The notes beneath the pieces were generated by a model that made no database searches, was not told where the DNA came from, and saw only the letters and a list, made by a program, of their open reading frames with translations. Shown in pieces: positions 47,347 to 54,891 of a stretch of 64,000 nt of DNA. Each line of letters begins with the position of its first letter. Within the stretch, counting starts at the first letter, position 1. This stretch comes from Nonomuraea gerenzanensis (GTDB taxonomy: Bacteria; Actinomycetota; Actinomycetes; Streptosporangiales; Streptosporangiaceae), in NCBI RefSeq assembly GCF_020215645.1, contig NZ_CP084058.1, positions 62,001-126,000 of the forward strand, given 5' to 3'. The translations under genes were made by a program, and so were the position numbers.

Positions 47347-48837
47347 TCACCCGTCACGCAGCGGGAAACGCGCGACGAACCCTCCGTCGCCGTACACGAG
47401 TGACCCGCCGTGCAGCAGCGCGATGTCCCGCGCGATGGGCAGCCCCAGCCCGGCGCCGCCCGCGTCCCTGGCCCGCGCCTCGTCCAGCCGGGTGAACCGG
47501 CCGAACACCGCCTCCCGCTGGCCCGGCGGGATCCCCGGCCCGTCGTCCGACACCTTCAGCACCGCCTCACCGCCCTCGGCGGCCACGCGGACCCGTACGG
47601 TGGAGGCCGCGTGCCGGACGGCGTTGTCGGCCAGGTTCGTCACCAGGCGGTCGAGGTGCGCGCTCGACCCCTGCAGCACCACGTCGGGCTCGACGTCCAG
47701 CTCCACCCGCACCTCCGGCCGCCGCCTGGCCCGCAGCGCCGCCTCGGCCGCCACCTGGCCCAGGTCCAGCTCGGCCGCGCGCAGCGGCTCGCCCGCGTCC
47801 AGCTTGGCCAGCATGAGCAGGTCGGCGGCCAGCGACTGCAGCCGCTCGACGTCGGCCAGCGCCTCCTCGGTCAGCTCGCTGGGCTCGGCCAGCTCCAGCC
47901 TGGCGCGCAGCGTCGCGATGGGGCTGCGCAGCTCGTGCGCGGCGTCGGCGACGAACCGCTTGTGCCGCTCCACGGCCGTCTCCAGCCGGTCCAGCGTGCC
48001 GTTCACGGTGGTCGCCAGGGCGGCGATCTCGTCCTTGGAGCGCGGTACGGGCACCCGCTGGTTCAGGTCGCGGGCCGTGATGTCGGCGACCTTGGCCCTG
48101 ATGGCCGCCACGGGCCCGAGCGCCCGGCCCACCGAGAGCCAGGTCATCCCGGCCACCACGGCCAGCAGGGCGGGCACGCCGGGCAGCAGCGCCTGGTACA
48201 GCGTCCGCAGCGCCTGCTGCACGCTGTCCAGCGAGACCCGGGCCAGCACCGTGGCGGGCCCGGTCGCGGTCCTCACCTCGACGCCGGCGACCGCGTACTC
48301 GCCGGGGGAGGCCCACTCCGTGGCCGCTGCGGCCTTCTTCTTGGTGATCATGAGGTCGGGGTCGGCGAGCCGGGCCACCCTGCCGTCGCTCAGGTGCACC
48401 TCGCCCTCCTTGCCCGCGACGGTCGGGAGGGGCTGGGCGGGCGTCCCCGCCGCCAGCTCCGCGTCGTCGGCCCGCTTGACCTCCAGCGTCTCCGCGTACG
48501 GGACCGCCGCCATGGCCTTCTTGGCCGCCTCGGCGTCGGCGAGGCTCACCAGGGAGCCGCGCAGCGACAGCACCAGGATCAGCGTCGCCAGCCCCAGGGC
48601 CAGGGCTACCACGAGGGTGGCGGCTGCGGTGGCCCGCAGGCGCACGGAGGACAGCCCGGCCACGGCTCGCTCCCAACCCCTCACACCGCCTCCAGCCACG
48701 GCCCGCTCCCCACCGCCTACGGCCCCAGCCCGCTCCTCGCCGCTCGCGCCACCTTCAGCCGCGGCTCGCTCTCCGCCACCCATGGTCATGGCCCGCTCTC
48801 CGCCACCTACGGCCACGGCCCGCTCTTCGCCGGTCAC
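47347..48837 (-). CDS. Sensor histidine kinase with repetitive N-terminal leader
   Basis: 496 residues. The first 60 are low-complexity near-repeats of GGGERA. Then come a membrane helix (about 69-93), an external domain, a second helix (about 217-238), a HAMP segment (RALGPVAAIRAKVADITARDLNQRVPV) and the phospho-His in FVADAAHELRSPIATLRARLEL. Catalytic boxes are NLADNAVRHA, VSDDGPGIPPGQ and GGAGLGLPIARDI. The GTG start overlaps the regulator's TGA (GTGA). The leader could be an expanded tandem duplication, and a start nearer residue 50 may also be used. It belongs with the OmpR-type regulator and the divergent secreted protein. Confidence 0.88.
   Translation of the reverse strand: MTGEERAVAVGGGERAMTMGGGERAAAEGGASGEERAGAVGGGERAVAGGGVRGWERAVAGLSSVRLRATAAATLVVALALGLATLILVLSLRGSLVSLADAEAAKKAMAAVPYAETLEVKRADDAELAAGTPAQPLPTVAGKEGEVHLSDGRVARLADPDLMITKKKAAAATEWASPGEYAVAGVEVRTATGPATVLARVSLDSVQQALRTLYQALLPGVPALLAVVAGMTWLSVGRALGPVAAIRAKVADITARDLNQRVPVPRSKDEIAALATTVNGTLDRLETAVERHKRFVADAAHELRSPIATLRARLELAEPSELTEEALADVERLQSLAADLLMLAKLDAGEPLRAAELDLGQVAAEAALRARRRPEVRVELDVEPDVVLQGSSAHLDRLVTNLADNAVRHAASTVRVRVAAEGGEAVLKVSDDGPGIPPGQREAVFGRFTRLDEARARDAGGAGLGLPIARDIALLHGGSLVYGDGGFVARFPLRDG
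48658..48837 (-). repeat. Degenerate repeats encoding a GERA-rich leader
   Basis: The 5' end of the sensor-kinase gene holds about six degenerate units encoding G-(G/E)-ERA followed by V/A/M-rich residues. They lie between the response-regulator stop and the first membrane helix. Unit lengths vary. Confidence 0.75.
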
Positions 48838-49505
48838 GCCGCCTCCAGGCGGTACCCGGCGCCGCGCACGGTCATCAGCGTCGTCCGGCCGAAGGGCACG
48901 TCGATCTTGCGGCGCAGCGCGCTGATGTAGACCTCCACGATGTTCGGGTCACCGTCGTAGGAGAAGTCCCACGCCTGAGCCAGCAGCTCGCTCTTGGACA
49001 CCACCTCCCCGGCCCGCCGCGCCAGCGCGTGCAGCACCGCGAACTCCTTCGGCGTGAGCTGGATCGCCGCCTCCCCCCGGCGGCACCGCAGCCCCGCCGG
49101 GTCGATCACCAGGTCGCCCACGGTGATCGACACCGGCCGCTCCCGCCCACCCCGCCGCACCAGCGCGCGCAGCCTGGCCAGCAGCACCACGTACGAGAAG
49201 GGCTTGGCCAGGTAGTCGTCGGCCCCGTTGTCCAGCGCCTCGGCCTCGTCGTAGATGCCGTCCTTGGCCGTGAGCATCATGATCGGCGTCCAGTCGCCGG
49301 CCTCGCGCAGCCTGGCGCAGACCGCGTACCCGTTGAGCCTGGGCAGCATCACGTCCAGGACGATCACGTCGTAGGCGTTCTCGGTGGCCATCCAGAGCCC
49401 GTCGCGCCCGTCGTGGGCCACGTCCACCGCGAAGCCCTCGCCCGCCAGCCCACCCTTGACCAGGTCGGCCAGCCGCTCCTCGTCCTCCACCAGTAACACT
49501 CGCAC
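48834..49505 (-). CDS. OmpR-family response regulator
   Basis: 223 residues. The receiver domain has VLLVEDEERLADLV, the phospho-Asp in VIVLDVMLPRLNGY, and DDYLAKPFSY. The winged helix has LTPKEFAVLHALARRAGEVVSKSELLAQAWDFSYDGDPNIVEVYISALRRKI, close to CutR/TcrA-like regulators. It is the first gene of the operon with the sensor kinase. The gap upstream has direct repeats on both strands with 11-bp spacing, likely its own binding sites, so it probably regulates itself and the divergent secreted protein. Confidence 0.93.
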   Translation of the reverse strand: MRVLLVEDEERLADLVKGGLAGEGFAVDVAHDGRDGLWMATENAYDVIVLDVMLPRLNGYAVCARLREAGDWTPIMMLTAKDGIYDEAEALDNGADDYLAKPFSYVVLLARLRALVRRGGRERPVSITVGDLVIDPAGLRCRRGEAAIQLTPKEFAVLHALARRAGEVVSKSELLAQAWDFSYDGDPNIVEVYISALRRKIDVPFGRTTLMTVRGAGYRLEAA

Positions 49506-49528
49506 GTCGTCCAGGGTGCCTCAGCGCA

Positions 49529-49578
49529 CCTAAAGCGAACCTGAAGATCATTTAGGTGCTCTTCAGGATCACTTCAGG
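49529..49578. promoter_or_regulatory. Response-regulator direct repeats (11-bp spacing), both strands
   Basis: Plus strand: TTTAGG (49551), TTCAGG (49562) and TTCAGG (49573), exactly 11 bp apart. Minus strand: CCTAAA (49529) and CCTGAA (49540), also 11 bp apart, which read TTCAGG and TTTAGG toward the regulator gene. Such hexamers with one-turn spacing are typical of OmpR/PhoB-family binding. Confidence 0.75.
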
Positions 49579-49629
49579 TACGGGCGGCCATCCTCGGGGC
49601 GTCAGGTTGTCCCCGAGTGAGGAGAATCC

Positions 49630-50217
49630 ATGTTCAAGCGTCGTCTCGCGGTCCTCGGCACAGTCGCCGTGCTCGCCGTCACCGGCCTAGCCGGCTCCGC
49701 CCTGGCCGACGATCCCTCCCCCACCGCCGGTGCGAAGGTGACCTGCACGACGCCCGACGGCAAGGTCGTCGAGGTGACCCCCGCGCTGCCGGCCGAGCCG
49801 GGCAAGAAGGGCGTCGTGGTGGGGCCCGACGGCAAGGTGACGCGCGTCAAGCCGGGCGAGGCGGTGAAGGTCGAGAAGCTGCCCGACGGGAGTGTGGCGG
49901 TGAAGGCCGAGCCGCTCTCGCCCGAGGAGCTCGAGAAGTTCGCCAAGGTGAAGGAGTTCGCGGCCGAGGGGAGCGGGAAGCCGGCGGAGGCCGAGGAGCT
50001 CTCGCCCGAGGAGGCCGGGAAGCTGGCCAAGGTGAAGGTGCTCTCGCCCGAGGAGGCCGAGAAGCTGGCGAAGGCCGGGGAGCTCACGCCGGCCGACGCC
50101 GCGACGGCGGTGCCCGCCGTGCCCGCCCTGCCCGCCGAGGGAGCGGAGGGCGTGACCGCGCCCGAGGGCGACCCGGGCAAGGCCGTCAAGATCATCTGCA
50201 AGAAGCCCGAGGAGTAG
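49630..50217 (+). CDS. Secreted repeat protein, likely target of the divergent regulator
   Basis: 195 residues with a Sec signal (MFKRRLAVLGTVAVLAVTGLAGSALA-DD). The mature part has one Cys near each end (KVTCTTPDG and KIICKKPEE), two copies of a GPDGKVT/LPDGSV-type motif, and helical repeats of the pattern LSPEEaeKLAKvk. No family is recognised. The gene faces the response regulator, with TTCAGG direct repeats in its promoter. It is thus probably the controlled cell-surface output of that two-component system. Confidence 0.75.
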   Translation: MFKRRLAVLGTVAVLAVTGLAGSALADDPSPTAGAKVTCTTPDGKVVEVTPALPAEPGKKGVVVGPDGKVTRVKPGEAVKVEKLPDGSVAVKAEPLSPEELEKFAKVKEFAAEGSGKPAEAEELSPEEAGKLAKVKVLSPEEAEKLAKAGELTPADAATAVPAVPALPAEGAEGVTAPEGDPGKAVKIICKKPEE

Positions 50218-50223
50218 GCGGGC

Positions 50224-51300
50224 TCACCCGGGGAACGACGGGTGCGGCCCGAGCGCCCAGTACTCGAAGAGCCCGTGGCCCACGAGCCCGTCGTACTCGA
50301 ACCGCCCGACGGCGTCCACCAGTCCCCACATCCTGGCGGCGTCGTCGGGCAGCCGGTACGTCACGCCCTGCACGACGGGCCCCGGGCCCTGGTACATCCC
50401 GTGCCGCCACTCCTGCTCCAGCCCGTAGCCGGTGCCGACCATGAGATGGACGGGCAGCAGCGGAGTGCAGCGCACCTCGAACGGCTTGCCGCCGGGCGGC
50501 GCGAACACGATCACGGCCTCGACCACGTCGCGGGTGCCGGGGGCGTAGACCGGGCGGTACTCCGGTCTGCCGAGGTACTCCTCCTCGCGGCCGTCGGGCC
50601 ACACCCGCACCGCCTCCTCCAGCAGCCGGCGGCCCCGTTCGTCCTCCTGGACGATGCACAGGATGGCGTGGTCGTCGAAGCGCATCGGCGCGTAGAGCCA
50701 GTAGAACGTCCCGGCGTTGTTGGCCATGATCCCGGGCGGCTCCGGCTCGCCGACGGGCCTGATGCCCCACGAGCGGTCCCTGGTGCCCATCCAGCGGTCG
50801 GGGGTGACGGGGATCTCCGTCTCCCCGATCGTGATGGTGCCGCTCCACTGGCCCGTCTGCGCCATCCGTACCGAGTCGAAGACCACCCGCTCCTGCCAGC
50901 GCAGGAAGTGCCGGGGCTCCAGCACGGCGGGGATCGTGCCCTCCCACAGCAGGTCGAAGGCGAGGCCGTGCTCGTTCGGCTCCAGCACCACCCTGAGCCG
51001 CTTGAGCCCTTCGACCACCTCGACCCGGAACGGCCCGACGCGGGTGTCCATCCGGTCGGTGCCCAGCTCGCGCGAGGCGCGCACGACACGGTGCAGGTCG
51101 GGGGTGCGCACGCAGGCGAAGGCGTCGGTGACGCCCAGGTTGGGGTACTGGCCGAGGCCGATGATCAGCATCAGCTCGTCGGAGGCGGCGTGGCAGTTGA
51201 AGTAGTAGCGGTCGTAGAAGTTGCGGTCTCCGGTGGTCACGTGCCGCATGACCTGGGCGGCCTGGTGCACGGGGTAGTCGTCGAGCGGTGACAGCGCCAT
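50224..51300 (-). CDS. CrtC-like lipocalin-fold protein (DUF7064/DUF7065-like)
   Basis: 358 residues, soluble. Characteristic pieces are FYDRYYFNCHAASDELMLIIGLGQYPNLGVTDAF at the start, DRWMGTRDRSWGIRPVGEPEP in the middle and TGYGLEQEWRHGMYQGPG near the end. The arrangement resembles proteins related to hydroxyneurosporene hydratase (CrtC), with two lipocalin-like halves, often found with steroid- or fatty acid-degradation genes in actinobacteria. A KstR2-type palindrome lies 12 bp upstream of the ATG. Biochemical activity is unknown. The family call is from recalled similarity. Confidence 0.65.
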   Translation of the reverse strand: MALSPLDDYPVHQAAQVMRHVTTGDRNFYDRYYFNCHAASDELMLIIGLGQYPNLGVTDAFACVRTPDLHRVVRASRELGTDRMDTRVGPFRVEVVEGLKRLRVVLEPNEHGLAFDLLWEGTIPAVLEPRHFLRWQERVVFDSVRMAQTGQWSGTITIGETEIPVTPDRWMGTRDRSWGIRPVGEPEPPGIMANNAGTFYWLYAPMRFDDHAILCIVQEDERGRRLLEEAVRVWPDGREEEYLGRPEYRPVYAPGTRDVVEAVIVFAPPGGKPFEVRCTPLLPVHLMVGTGYGLEQEWRHGMYQGPGPVVQGVTYRLPDDAARMWGLVDAVGRFEYDGLVGHGLFEYWALGPHPSFPG

Positions 51301-51311
51301 GCCCGGTTTCT

Positions 51312-51325
51312 AACAAGCGCTTGGT
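51312..51325. promoter_or_regulatory. KstR2-like TetR operator
   Basis: AACAAGCGCTTGGT fits AnCAAGnnCTTGnT, the motif I recall for KstR2, the TetR-type repressor of the lower cholesterol pathway in mycobacteria. It is centred about 18 bp upstream of the lipocalin-like gene start. Confidence 0.6.
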
Positions 51326-51359
51326 CGTACGTCAACGACCATCCGACGCCGCGCGCACG

Positions 51360-51398
51360 AGCGCGCCCCCGTGACGACGAGCGTCACGGGGGCGCGCT
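51360..51398. terminator. Perfect 17-bp hairpin terminator
   Basis: AGCGCGCCCCCGTGACG, loop ACGAG, and the exact complement. It lies 18 bp after the stop codon of the minus-strand membrane-protein gene and ahead of the next minus-strand promoter. Confidence 0.85.
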
Positions 51399-51416
51399 AC
51401 CGGCGTGCCGGGGCGG

Positions 51417-51917
51417 TCACGACATCTTGCGTGACGCCTCATCCGCCTTGTCCGACACATTGGCCGCCATGCGGTCCGCGGACTCGGATGCCCTGTCTGC
51501 CTTCTCATTGACCCAGCGTGAGGCATCGGAGGCGGAGTCCTTCATGTGCTCTGTCCACTGCTGCGCGTTGCGGCGGTAGAACATGTAACCGATCGTCCCC
51601 ACCGCGAGGCCGGTCAGCAGTGCGAGCATCGGCCATCGCCGCGATCGCGATGGCGTGGGATCGATTCGCCTGGCCGCGTTGGTCAGCATGGTGCTGACCA
51701 TGGGTGCGAACTGCTCCTCGAACCCGTGCGCCGCGGATTCCAGCCGCGGCGCCGCCCAGTAGCGGGCGTCTTCGATCCGGTGGGCGGCGGCCACCTTGGC
51801 CTGGTCCGCCATGGGTTGCATGCGCTGACCGGTTCGTACGGCCTGCTCCTTCACGCGACCCACCCACGTGGCGGGTACTTCCATGACCACGCGGCGTCTC
51901 TTCATTCTCAGGGACAC
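51417..51917 (-). CDS. Membrane protein with amphipathic helices, DUF5324-like
   Basis: 166 residues from GTG 51917, chosen for the GGGGAGG ribosome site five bases upstream. A long amphipathic N-terminal part (VKEQAVRTGQRMQPMADQAKVAAAHRIEDARYWAAPRLESAA) is followed by one membrane helix (about 101-119, MLALLTGLAVGTIGYMFY) and an acidic/basic helical tail rich in DKA/ESADRMA repeats. It sits divergent from the cyclophilin gene, as DUF5324 proteins do in Streptomyces. Function is unknown; an envelope-associated role is inferred from the locus. Confidence 0.7.
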   Translation of the reverse strand: MSLRMKRRRVVMEVPATWVGRVKEQAVRTGQRMQPMADQAKVAAAHRIEDARYWAAPRLESAAHGFEEQFAPMVSTMLTNAARRIDPTPSRSRRWPMLALLTGLAVGTIGYMFYRRNAQQWTEHMKDSASDASRWVNEKADRASESADRMAANVSDKADEASRKMS

Positions 51918-52076
51918 GACAACCTCCCCTGTCGTTGGGGCCCCGCAGCCTGACCTGCCCCGGACAAGGCGGCTCAATCATCGCCGTCCATGGGAGGATG
52001 GCTCGGGAGGCCGTACGGCCATAAATCTCAAAACACCACAAAACCAACCCTGTGCATAGAGGGGGGCAGCTGTCTC

Positions 52077-52613
52077 GTGGCTGAGAAGCTGATCGCGAAC
52101 CTGCAGACCAACCGCGGCAACATCAAGGTGGAGCTCTTTCCCACCAAGGCGCCGAAGACCGTGCGCAACTTCGTGGAGCTGGCCGAAGGCACCCGGGAGT
52201 GGACACACCCGGGCACCGGTGAGAAGAGCACCGCGCGTTACTACGACGGCACAATCTTCCACCGGGTGATCTCCGGTTTCATGATCCAGGGGGGTGACCC
52301 GCTCGGCCAGGGCATCGGCGGCCCGGGCTACGAGTTCGACGACGAGATCCACCCGGAGCTCTACTTCAACCGGCCCTACCTGCTCGCCATGGCCAACGCC
52401 GGCGTCCGGTTCGGCAAGGGCACCAACGGCTCGCAGTTCTTCATCACGGTCGTGCCGACGCCGCACCTGAACGGCAAGCACACGATCTTCGGTGAGGTCG
52501 TCGAGGGTCAGGAGGTCGTGGACGCCATCGCCAAGACCCGCACCGACCGCCGCGACCGCCCGGCGGAGGACGTCATCCTGGAGTCGGTCACCATCGACCG
52601 CGTCCAGGCCTGA
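52077..52613 (+). CDS. ppiA: Peptidyl-prolyl cis-trans isomerase (cyclophilin)
   Basis: 178 residues from GTG 52077 behind a G-rich ribosome site. The cyclophilin core includes TNRGNIKVELFPTKAPKTVRNFVELAEG, TIFHRVISGFMIQGGDPLGQGIGGPGYEFDDE (catalytic Arg and Phe/Met), MANAGVRFGKGTNGSQFFIT and LNGKHTIFGEVVEGQEVVDAI. It has no signal peptide, so it is cytoplasmic. It catalyses proline isomerisation during protein folding. Its place beside the rhomboid and crgA genes near the origin is conserved in actinobacteria. Confidence 0.94.
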   Translation: MAEKLIANLQTNRGNIKVELFPTKAPKTVRNFVELAEGTREWTHPGTGEKSTARYYDGTIFHRVISGFMIQGGDPLGQGIGGPGYEFDDEIHPELYFNRPYLLAMANAGVRFGKGTNGSQFFITVVPTPHLNGKHTIFGEVVEGQEVVDAIAKTRTDRRDRPAEDVILESVTIDRVQA

Positions 52614-52831
52614 CAAGCCTGCCCGCCGCGCCCCCGCTCACCCGGGGGCGCCGGGCCGGCCCTTCCATCCCGCTCCGCCCTTCCATCCGGCGCTGCACCT
52701 CACGCGCCCACGCCTACGCGCTGCGCCCCAGCCCCCACGCGCCCGGCCGTGCGCCCACCCAGGCGCCATGCCTCCCGCCCGCCCCCAGGCGCCCCAACGC
52801 GGCATGGTCGCGCAAGCCTTAGGCTTCGGCT

Positions 52832-53698
52832 ATGACCAGCCAGCCGCCGAGCCCGCCCCCGCAGCCCGAGCAGCCCGCTGAGGCGGTGCCCACGTGCTAC
52901 CGGCACCCCGACAGGGAGACCTGGGTACGCTGCCAGCGTTGCGAGCGTCCGATCTGCCCCGACTGCATGCGTGACGCCGCCGTAGGCTTCCAGTGCCCCG
53001 AGTGCGTGGCGGAGGGCAACAGAGGCATCCGCCAGGCCAAGTCCACGTTCGGCGGCAGCGTCGTGCGCACTCCGTACGTCACCTACGCCCTGCTGGTCGC
53101 CAACGTGGTGATCTTCGGCGCGCAGTACCTCATCGGCGACCGGATCACCGGCGAGCTGGCCATGTGGCCGGCAGGGGTGGCCGTGTACGGCGAGTACTAT
53201 CGCCTGATCACGGCGGCCTTCGTGCACGGCGGCATCTTCCACATCCTGTTCAACTGCTGGGCGCTCTACGTGGTGGGCCCGTACCTGGAGCGCGCCTTCG
53301 GCCACGTCCGCTTCAGCGCGATCTACCTGATCAGCGCGCTCGGCGGCTCGGTGCTCGGCCTCTGGCTCGACCCGCTCGGCCAGCCCACGGTGGGCGCGTC
53401 GGGGGCCATCTTCGGCCTGTTCGGCGCGGTGTTCGTGGTGGGCCGCAAGCTGAACATGGACGTGCGCGGCATCGCCGTGCTGATCGCGCTCAACCTGGCC
53501 ATCACGTTCCTGGTGCCGGGCATCAGCTGGACAGGCCACATCGGCGGCCTGATCACCGGATCGCTGCTGGCGGGGGCGCTCGCCTACGCCCCCAAGAACA
53601 ACAGGCCCCTCTGGCAGGTGCTGGCGATCGTGGCCGTGCTGGTGCTCCTGGCCGTGCTCGTGCTGGTCAGGACCTCAGCCATTCTCACCCTGCTCTGA
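52832..53698 (+). CDS. Rhomboid-family intramembrane serine protease
   Basis: 288 residues. A cytoplasmic N-terminal zinc-finger-like segment (CYRHPDRETWVRCQRCERPICPDCMRDAAVGFQCPECV, about 21-57) precedes six membrane helices. The catalytic Ser is in VGASGAIFGLFG and the catalytic His in GHIGGLITG; the conserved HGGIFHILFNCWALYVVG loop is present. It cleaves transmembrane substrates within the membrane. The gene is conserved between ppiA and crgA in many actinomycetes. The 218 bp before it are C-rich with no gene. Confidence 0.92.
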   Translation: MTSQPPSPPPQPEQPAEAVPTCYRHPDRETWVRCQRCERPICPDCMRDAAVGFQCPECVAEGNRGIRQAKSTFGGSVVRTPYVTYALLVANVVIFGAQYLIGDRITGELAMWPAGVAVYGEYYRLITAAFVHGGIFHILFNCWALYVVGPYLERAFGHVRFSAIYLISALGGSVLGLWLDPLGQPTVGASGAIFGLFGAVFVVGRKLNMDVRGIAVLIALNLAITFLVPGISWTGHIGGLITGSLLAGALAYAPKNNRPLWQVLAIVAVLVLLAVLVLVRTSAILTLL

Positions 53699-53732
53699 CT
53701 TCCCCAGGCTGTGGAAAAGGCTGTGGAAAGAA

Positions 53733-53978
53733 CTAACGCCAGCGGGTGGAAAGAACCACACCGAAGATGATGAAAACAAACCCGATCAACAGGTTCCAGT
53801 TCTGGAGGTCGCTGAAGAACGGCGCCTGCGGTGCGACGTAGTAGATCGCGATCCACAGGATGCCGATGATCCACGCGGCGACCATCGTGGGGGCCAGCCA
53901 GCGCGGGCTGACCTTGACCTGCTGGGACCTCTGCGGCGGGGTGTAAACCGCCTTCTTGCGAGCCTTGGACTTGGGCAC
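53733..53978 (-). CDS. crgA: Cell division protein CrgA
   Basis: 81 residues from GTG 53978, with AGGAG eight bases upstream. The N-terminus is basic (VPKSKARKKAVYTPPQ), followed by VKVSPRWLAPTMVAAWIIGILWIAIYYV and the second membrane helix NWNLLIGFVFIIFGVVLSTRWR, the two-helix CrgA layout. It is a divisome protein that links FtsZ and septal peptidoglycan synthases and inhibits premature division in filamentous actinomycetes. It is convergent with the rhomboid gene and divergent from the sortase gene. Confidence 0.95.
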   Translation of the reverse strand: MPKSKARKKAVYTPPQRSQQVKVSPRWLAPTMVAAWIIGILWIAIYYVAPQAPFFSDLQNWNLLIGFVFIIFGVVLSTRWR

Positions 53979-54122
53979 TGGATAACTCCTGCTGAGGGCC
54001 TGGGCTTCCGGATCGTCCACAGGCTCTTCGTTTAGCGTAGTTGAAGCGTGCCCCAGGATAGTCGCCACGCGCACGACATGGCGATCCCCGGTGTCCGGAT
54101 CGTGGCCTAATACGCTGATCGC

Positions 54123-54731
54123 ATGCGGGCCACGCTCCGGGCCGTGGGGGAGCTCAGCATCACCGCGGGCCTGATCCTCATGCTGTTCTGCGCGTACCTG
54201 CTCTGGGGCACCGGCGCCTACACCCAGAGCCAGCAGTCGCTGCTCAGGAGCGAGCTGGCGGCCAGGAAGCCGCGCCCGGCGCAGGTCAGGCCGGGTCAGG
54301 CCGTGGCGATGCTGCGCATCCCGAAGCTGGGCCGCGACTACGAGTACGCCGTCGTGGAGGGCGTCGGAGCCGAGCAGCTCAAGAGGGGCCCCGGCCACTA
54401 CCCCGACAGCGCCATGCCCGGCCAGGTCGGCAACTTCGTGCTCTCGGGCCACCGCACCACGTACGCGGCCCCGTTCAACGAGCTCGACGAGCTCGAACGC
54501 GACGACGAGATCGTGGTCGAGACCCCCGACGCCCGCCACACCTACCGTGTGACCTCCCAGGACATCGTCGAGCCCGACGAGATCGACGTGCTCGCTCCCG
54601 TGCCCGGCAAGCCGGACATCCGTCCTATCCGCGCCTTCATCACGCTGTCCACCTGCCATCCCGAGTACTCGGCCGCCGAGCGCCTGATCGTCTACGGGGT
54701 GCTGAAGCAGAGCGAACCACGCGAGGAGTGA
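54123..54731 (+). CDS. Class E sortase
   Basis: 202 residues. An N-terminal membrane helix (about 10-32) anchors an external sortase domain. The catalytic His is in LSGHRTTYAAPF (H110), the Cys in ITLSTCHP (C178) and the Arg nine residues later (R187). Class E sortases attach LAxTG-type proteins to the cell wall in actinobacteria. A TAATAC box about 10 bp before the ATG may be a -10 element. It is followed one base after the stop by a small membrane-protein gene and then pabA/trpG. No sortase substrate is encoded in the window. Confidence 0.92.
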   Translation: MRATLRAVGELSITAGLILMLFCAYLLWGTGAYTQSQQSLLRSELAARKPRPAQVRPGQAVAMLRIPKLGRDYEYAVVEGVGAEQLKRGPGHYPDSAMPGQVGNFVLSGHRTTYAAPFNELDELERDDEIVVETPDARHTYRVTSQDIVEPDEIDVLAPVPGKPDIRPIRAFITLSTCHPEYSAAERLIVYGVLKQSEPREE

Positions 54732-54732
54732 C

Positions 54733-54891
54733 ATGTACGCCTGGCTCTGGCGCAAGCTGCCCGGCCCGCCGCCCGTCCGCGTGCTGACGGCCGTGGCGCT
54801 GGTGGCCGTCGCGGGGGCCGTACTCTGGTATGCGGTGTTCCCGCTCCTGGAGCCCGTGGTGACGCTGGACGAGGTGACCGTAAGGAAATGA
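54733..54891 (+). CDS. Small membrane protein (52 aa) between the sortase and pabA/trpG
   Basis: The ATG at 54733 comes one base after the sortase stop, with GAGGAG upstream. The product starts MYAWLWRKLPGPPPVRVLTA, has one membrane helix (about 17-40) and ends EPVVTLDEVTVRK. Its stop overlaps the pabA/trpG start (ATGA), so the three genes are coupled. The same small gene seems to recur at this place in related genomes (recalled). Function is unknown. Confidence 0.75.
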   Translation: MYAWLWRKLPGPPPVRVLTAVALVAVAGAVLWYAVFPLLEPVVTLDEVTVRK

